64,000 bases of DNA from Oxyruncus cristatus. Its lineage: Eukaryota > Chordata > Aves > Passeriformes > Cotingidae. Shown here piece after piece: positions 60,501 to 64,000 of the stretch. Position 1 is the stretch's first letter. Every line of letters starts with the position of its first letter. The notes under the pieces were generated by a model. The model searched no databases and was not told where the DNA came from. It saw nothing but the letters and a program-made list of their open reading frames with translations. The stretch is taken from positions 2,644,547-2,708,546 of the forward strand of contig VXAY01006780.1 in assembly GCA_013399855.1 (NCBI GenBank), written 5' to 3'. The position numbers were made by a program, and so were the translations under genes.

Positions 60501-63500
60501 GAAATAGTTAATAATTAACAAAACTGTATGTTAGAACTACTTTTACTGGCTTTGTTTCTGAGCTGGGCAAAGGGAGTCAATTTAAGTTTAGATAGCATGG
60601 AGCAATGATTTGGAAAAAGCTGTGTATCTTACTGTCACTTCAGTTAGGTATTTTGAGTTTCTGCCCATTAAATGCAAAAACTTTTTTTTTTTTAAATGAC
60701 ATTACCTGTCCTTCTCAATAATCTTGTGTTAACATCCATGTCTTTTATCCCTGAGATTCTGTGATTAGCACTGACTTTGTCCATCTGTTTCGCAAAAAGA
60801 TACACTTTTGGAAGCAGTCAATGAGGTGCATCTTTTTGTAATATCATTGGATTTGCAATAATAATTTGCAATAATTATTTTGTAATATATTGTAATAATT
60901 AATTCTCCCATGGGAGTTCTTCATGGCTTATGCTTTAACCCTACTGGAATATACTGTAGCCAGTAGCCAAAGTTAAGACCTGAAATTAAACTCTTCCAAA
61001 GCCAGGTTTTCTCTCTTTTGAAAAATAAAGAAGACAAAAGCAAATAGGTAAGAGTAGAAAAGATTAAAAGAATAAAAATCAACACATTGAATTCTATGAC
61101 AGTGGCTGATTGTGGATTTTTTAGGTCATCCAGGCCTTGATAAAAAGTGGTTAAGAAAGGTTAATGGCATTGAAATATTTTTTGCAAGTGGAGTGAAGAG
61201 TGTTCCCTGTTCTCTGTGCAGTGTTGCAGAGATTATAAACTGTCTTCCTGGAGTTTAGTTCCATCTTGCCAGCTATGGGAGCTATATCCAGACAGTGGGA
61301 TGCTCTTCCTACTGTGTGGATGTTGTTATTCCCCTCTTCTCCACAGACAGTCTCATAAACAGGGCTGGGGAAGAGGAGGTGCTTGTGGGACATGTTGCTG
61401 CTTTGGAGAGAGGGGTAACCCAGGTGCTTGCCTGAAGTGTTACTTAGAATATATATAGTTCTCACTGTATTATGTTTATTGCACAAGAACCTATTGATAT
61501 TTAAAAAAAACAATTTTTAAGACAGCCTCTTTTTTCTGAGGGCATTTTCTAAATGAAGTCTGCCTTGCAGAGCATTTTCCAATGAAACGTTTATCTGGTA
61601 GTTGCTATTCCGATATATTTTCTATTTATCTTTTATTTATTCCTATAAAAATATCATTTTTGGATTCCAGTTAAAAAGAAGTATTTATATATTTCTATAT
61701 AAACTAAAAATAAATTCATATTTCAGGAAAAATATAAAAATGACACAAAGGATTGTTTTCCAAAGTTGTGTGTTCTGTAAGTCAAAATAGTATGTGCTGC
61801 AGCTCATGAGGTGGTAGAAGGTCTTTATTCATAAGTAAATTTTGCAGCTCAGGTTGGTATTTTTCTGTCAGTGCCTCAATCAAAGGAGCATTTCAGTAAC
61901 TTGGTTATCAGCTTTGACCTTTGCTTGTTTCAGAATACAGATCTGTTAAAAAATTGTTAATGTTTAAAATCTTTTAACTATTTTCAGGATGTAGAAGTAT
62001 GAATATGAGGTTTGTTTTTTTTTCCTTTATAATTTAAGATCTTCAACTTCAGGTCTATTTCTAGATGTGTGTGTGTGTGTGTGTATATATTACAAATATA
62101 TTACATAAATATATATATATTTTGTGGGAAGGGGAGGGAGTTGAGATGCAATTGCCACCAGAAATCTGTGAACTTCATAGTGGTTGCCTAAAGTTGCAGT
62201 TAAATTTTATTTTTATTTTTCAGGTTTGTTAAAGTTCTGCACTGTAGGATTTTGTGGAATTGGGAGCCTAATTGATTTCATACTTATTTCAATGCAGGTA
62301 AGTCAGGGTTTTCAAAACAAGATATAAATCTCTGTTTGTTAAAGCTGTGATTTGATTGCTAATACTTCGTTAGCATTTTAACCTTAAGAACCTTTGGGTA
62401 TTGAAAAATCAAGGCATTTATTTTGACTCTGTTTGGAGACTGATGTCATAGAATATAGACATGAAATATCAATATATTTGCTGTTGGAATTAAAAATTAG
62501 ATTAGCTATTTATAAATACTTACAATGAAGAGCACCATCAGTTCACTTCATCAGAACCTCTTTATGTGACACAGAGTGTTGGACTCCGCATGAGATGGTG
62601 TGGTGTTCCCAAAATCCTGAAGTTGTGTGTTTGCATGTGCTTTATACTCATGAGAAAAGACATTGCCACTTTTCTGCCTCTCTTCCAAATACAAGTCCCA
62701 GATCAACTGAGAGCTGTGACTGTAGGATTCATGAGGGTGAAATCCCCAGCTGGAGTGACATCTTGTGACATCAGGAAATTGCCAAATTGTCTTATTCTAC
62801 AGTGCAGCCATTTAGCATGAATTGCAAACTGCCTTTCATGAAGTTAAACTCCATTGTGGGTACAGGAGTTGTTTCTCTGGGTTTATAGGAAAATATTTTG
62901 AAAGTGTGCATCTTTGTATATTTGTGTGCATCTTTGTCTTTTCTGTGCATTCTCAAATTCCTTTCTATGCTATCACAGTGATCTTGCCTCAGAGCACTTA
63001 CAGATCCAGTTGAGAGTATCTTTCATCTCTCCTTGTTGATCTCCCTGATGACCCCACATCAATTTAGCACTTCCAGAACAAAAAACTCCGTGACGTTCTC
63101 TACTTCTCTTCATTCCTTACCTGTGCCGTGTTTCAAAAATACTTGTCATCAGCCTAATTCTCTGCTGCAGACCCTCCTTTATTCAAGAAAAGTGGTTTGG
63201 AGCCCACTCATTTGTTAACCTGATTTTGTGACTCAAATCCTCACCGGATTAACCGAGTCCCAGCGCCTGGCTGTGTAATTTGGTTGATTAGAAGCCCAGG
63301 GGAAATGTTCCTTCTGAGACAGCGCTCGCTAAAACAGTTAAACTGCAGCATAACTTCAAAATAAATCTAGTTTCTGTTTGACTAATTAAGCATGACTAAT
63401 TTTATGATGGGAAAATTAGCAGTAATTGAGACATTAGCACAAAGTATATATTTCACTTCATATTGAAAAGTCTTGGTTCTTTTTTTCTCTTGCAGATCGT

Positions 63501-63606
63501 TGGACCTTCCGATGGCTCCAGTTACATCATAGATTACTATGGGGCGAGGCTCACACGGCTCACCATCACCAATGCAACTTTCAGGAAAATGCAGACCTAT
63601 CCCTAA
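51470..63606 (+). CDS. TM2D1: TM2D1, TM2 domain-containing protein 1, complete 192-codon coding region in six exons
   Basis: Seen: six plus-strand exons (119, 74, 109, 92, 74 and 111 nt) join into one frame ending YP-stop. Residues 1-26 are a signal peptide (VLLLLWFAVLEGAAG). Residues 27-101 form a Cys-containing ectodomain with NCT and NIT glycosylation sequons. The first membrane segment is about 108-119, the loop GADRFYLG (120-127) carries the DRF motif, and the second segment is about 136-158. The C-terminus has an NAT sequon. Known: TM2D1 (BBP) was reported to bind amyloid beta, and fly TM2D homologues are linked to Notch signalling. Human TM2D1 is 207 residues; the difference is mostly in the N-terminus. 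The ATG has G at -3 and +4. It is divergent from PATJ, and intron 1 appears to be AT-AC. Confidence 0.96.
51810..52055 (+). repeat. CR1 LINE 3' end in TM2D1 intron 1
   Basis: CATCAGGAGGAATTTCTTCA, CAGAAAGGGTGATTAGACAT, GGAATGAGCTGACAGGGAGG, then the tail TTGATTCTGTGATTT. Sense-oriented and well preserved. Confidence 0.93.
52160..52392 (+). repeat. CR1 LINE 3' end in TM2D1 intron 1 (second copy, other subfamily)
   Basis: AGGAAAAGTTTCTTCCCCCA, GAGGGTGGTCGGGCACCGAA, CAGGCTCCCCAGGGCACTGG, then GAGCTCAATGATCCCCGTGG and ATTCTGTTT. Sense-oriented. Confidence 0.9.
53042..53115 (+). CDS. TM2D1: TM2D1 exon 2: ectodomain
   Basis: 74 nt encoding YMCDEPKIDNSTQEPMNCTN and HTAY, matching the family YICKDPKIN..TQEPVNCTN. 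It is preceded by ttacctgaac (AC, not AG) and followed by G|gtaagg. The Gln codon split across intron 1 fixes the acceptor at 53041/53042. Confidence 0.93.
53716..53872 (-). repeat. CR1 LINE 3' end, reverse
   Basis: AATCATGGAATCACAGGCTG, GGAGGGACCTTAAAGCTCAT, GTTGCTCCAAGCCCTGTCCA, ACCTGGCCTTGGACACTTCT. About 155 nt. Confidence 0.92.
54985..55222 (-). repeat. CR1 LINE 3' end, reverse, diverged
   Basis: ATAATTTGGGTAGAAAGAGA, AGTCCAACCTCCTGCTCAAA, CCTTGAAAACCTCCAGGGAT, and a decayed continuation. Older than its neighbours. Confidence 0.85.
55481..55589 (+). CDS. TM2D1: TM2D1 exon 3: ectodomain
   Basis: 109 nt; acceptor ttgtcctcag, donor GT|gtaagt. It encodes VQCLPAPNITCKD, then FTGQEVGFYKPIECRNV, with family-conserved cysteines. 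It ends in phase 2. Confidence 0.96.
55590..59875 (+). other. TM2D1: TM2D1 intron 3
   Basis: About 4.3 kb with one reverse CR1 (55755), and an exon-like open segment at 59029-59226 (see findings). No TM2D1 sequence is missing here: exons 3 and 4 join in frame. Confidence 0.85.
55755..55855 (-). repeat. CR1 LINE 3' tail, reverse
   Basis: GAGTCATGGAATGGTTTGGG, TTGGAAGGGACCTTAAAGCT, CCATGGGCAGGGACACCTTC, then AGACCAGGTTGCT. About 100 nt. Confidence 0.92.
59876..59967 (+). CDS. TM2D1: TM2D1 exon 4: first membrane segment and DRF loop
   Basis: 92 nt; acceptor ttcttttggcag, donor G|gtaagt. It encodes NGYSYKVAVALSLFLGWLGA and DRFYLGYPAL, the core TM2 domain with its invariant DRF. Confidence 0.97.
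59968..62223 (+). other. TM2D1: TM2D1 intron 4
   Basis: About 2.26 kb; contains a compound (TG)n/(TA)n microsatellite near its 3' end, otherwise unique. Confidence 0.85.
62065..62122. repeat. Compound (TG)n then (TA)-rich microsatellite
   Basis: About nine TG units followed by tatatat, an interruption and a second atatatatatat run. It ends about 100 nt before the exon 5 acceptor of TM2D1. Confidence 0.9.
62224..62297 (+). CDS. TM2D1: TM2D1 exon 5: second membrane segment
   Basis: 74 nt; acceptor tttttattttcag, donor CAG|gtaagt. It encodes LLKFCTVGFCGIGSLIDFIL and ISMQ, matching the second TM helix of the TM2 domain. It ends in phase 0. Confidence 0.97.
62298..63495 (+). other. TM2D1: TM2D1 intron 5
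   Basis: 1198 nt; no repeat family or additional exon recognised. Confidence 0.85.
63496..63606 (+). CDS. TM2D1: TM2D1 exon 6: C-terminus and stop
   Basis: 111 nt; acceptor tttctcttgcag. It encodes IVGPSDGSSYIIDYYGARLT, then RLTITNATFRKMQTYP and TAA at 63604-63606. It is very close to the human C-terminus. Confidence 0.97.
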   Translation: MVGPSDGSSYIIDYYGARLTRLTITNATFRKMQTYP

Positions 63607-64000
63607 TCCTGGCAGGAAGTGTCACAAATCCATAGGTGCAGCTTATTTCTACAGCTGGATCCAGTTGTCCACTGGAATTGCTGAGGACTTATTAATTACA
63701 CTTCATCAGAATGGAATATCAAATGTACCTTGAACAAAGATGATCAAATAAGAAAGTTCCTCAAGTGAATGAGTTTACCTCAGAGGTCTGTGTTTGTGGT
63801 TGCTCTATTTCTGGGAGCACAGAGTTTCTTGCTAAGTTATATTCGTGAACTGTGCAGACTTTTGCAATTTGCACTGATGTTCTGTGTCTGTAAGTATAAT
63901 TTAGAGTGTTACAGAGAACTGGAAAAAGAGTGGATGGGCCAGGATTACACTTGGGATCTGTTCTCATAAGTTTCGAAACTTAACCTAAATATCCCAAACC
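63607..64000 (+). other. TM2D1: TM2D1 3' UTR (partial)
   Basis: Sequence after the stop to the window edge. I see no canonical AATAAA in it, so the 3' end is probably beyond position 64000. Two short open frames at 63761-63969 look like chance. Confidence 0.7.

Noticed and set aside
1..64000. CRISPR arrays, bacterial operons, tRNA or rRNA genes
   Set aside because: No regularly spaced identical repeats and no cloverleaf or rRNA sequence recognised. The whole window is vertebrate gene, intron and retroelement sequence.

Overview
This is vertebrate nuclear DNA, almost certainly from a bird and quite possibly a passerine. It is intron-rich and AT-rich, with spliced GT-AG exons, isolated CpG islands, many CR1 LINE tails (the dominant avian repeat) and one LTR of a type I recognise from passerine endogenous retroviruses. 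There are no operons, CRISPR arrays or bacterial features. Nearly all the long open frames are chance frames in introns, repeats or GC-rich promoter DNA.

Two genes are present, arranged head to head. On the minus strand, from about 48.3 kb down past the left edge, is PATJ (INADL), the multi-PDZ scaffold of the Crumbs polarity complex. Sixteen consecutive coding exons can be read from the ATG (42245) to 13549. They give 694 codons: the L27 domain, PDZ1 to PDZ4 and the start of PDZ5. Every splice junction keeps frame. The rest of the gene lies beyond position 1, behind an intron of at least 13.5 kb. On the plus strand, 51470-63606 holds the complete coding region of TM2D1 (192 codons, six exons), a small two-pass membrane protein with a DRF motif. 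The PATJ-TM2D1 neighbourhood matches the gene order I know from human chromosome 1p31.

Layout: 1-13548 is PATJ intron with CR1 copies, including a CR1 split by a solo LTR, and an AT-rich homeobox/POU-motif stretch at 10.7-12.9 kb. 13.5-42.3 kb holds PATJ coding exons and introns. 42.3-48.1 kb is PATJ 5' intron. 48.1-48.5 kb is the PATJ CpG island, with a GC minisatellite and three candidate splice donors. 48.5-50.9 kb is intergenic and carries a CR1. 50.9-51.7 kb is the TM2D1 CpG island, with a periodic array of CCATCTT (YY1-like) motifs. 51.5-63.6 kb is TM2D1, followed by its 3' UTR.

The most notable observations are an apparent AT-AC (U12-type) first intron in TM2D1, the four-copy CATCTT array in its promoter, and the clustered donors in the PATJ CpG island. 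I found no convincing new gene system. The remaining interest lies in splicing, promoter architecture and candidate conserved non-coding DNA.
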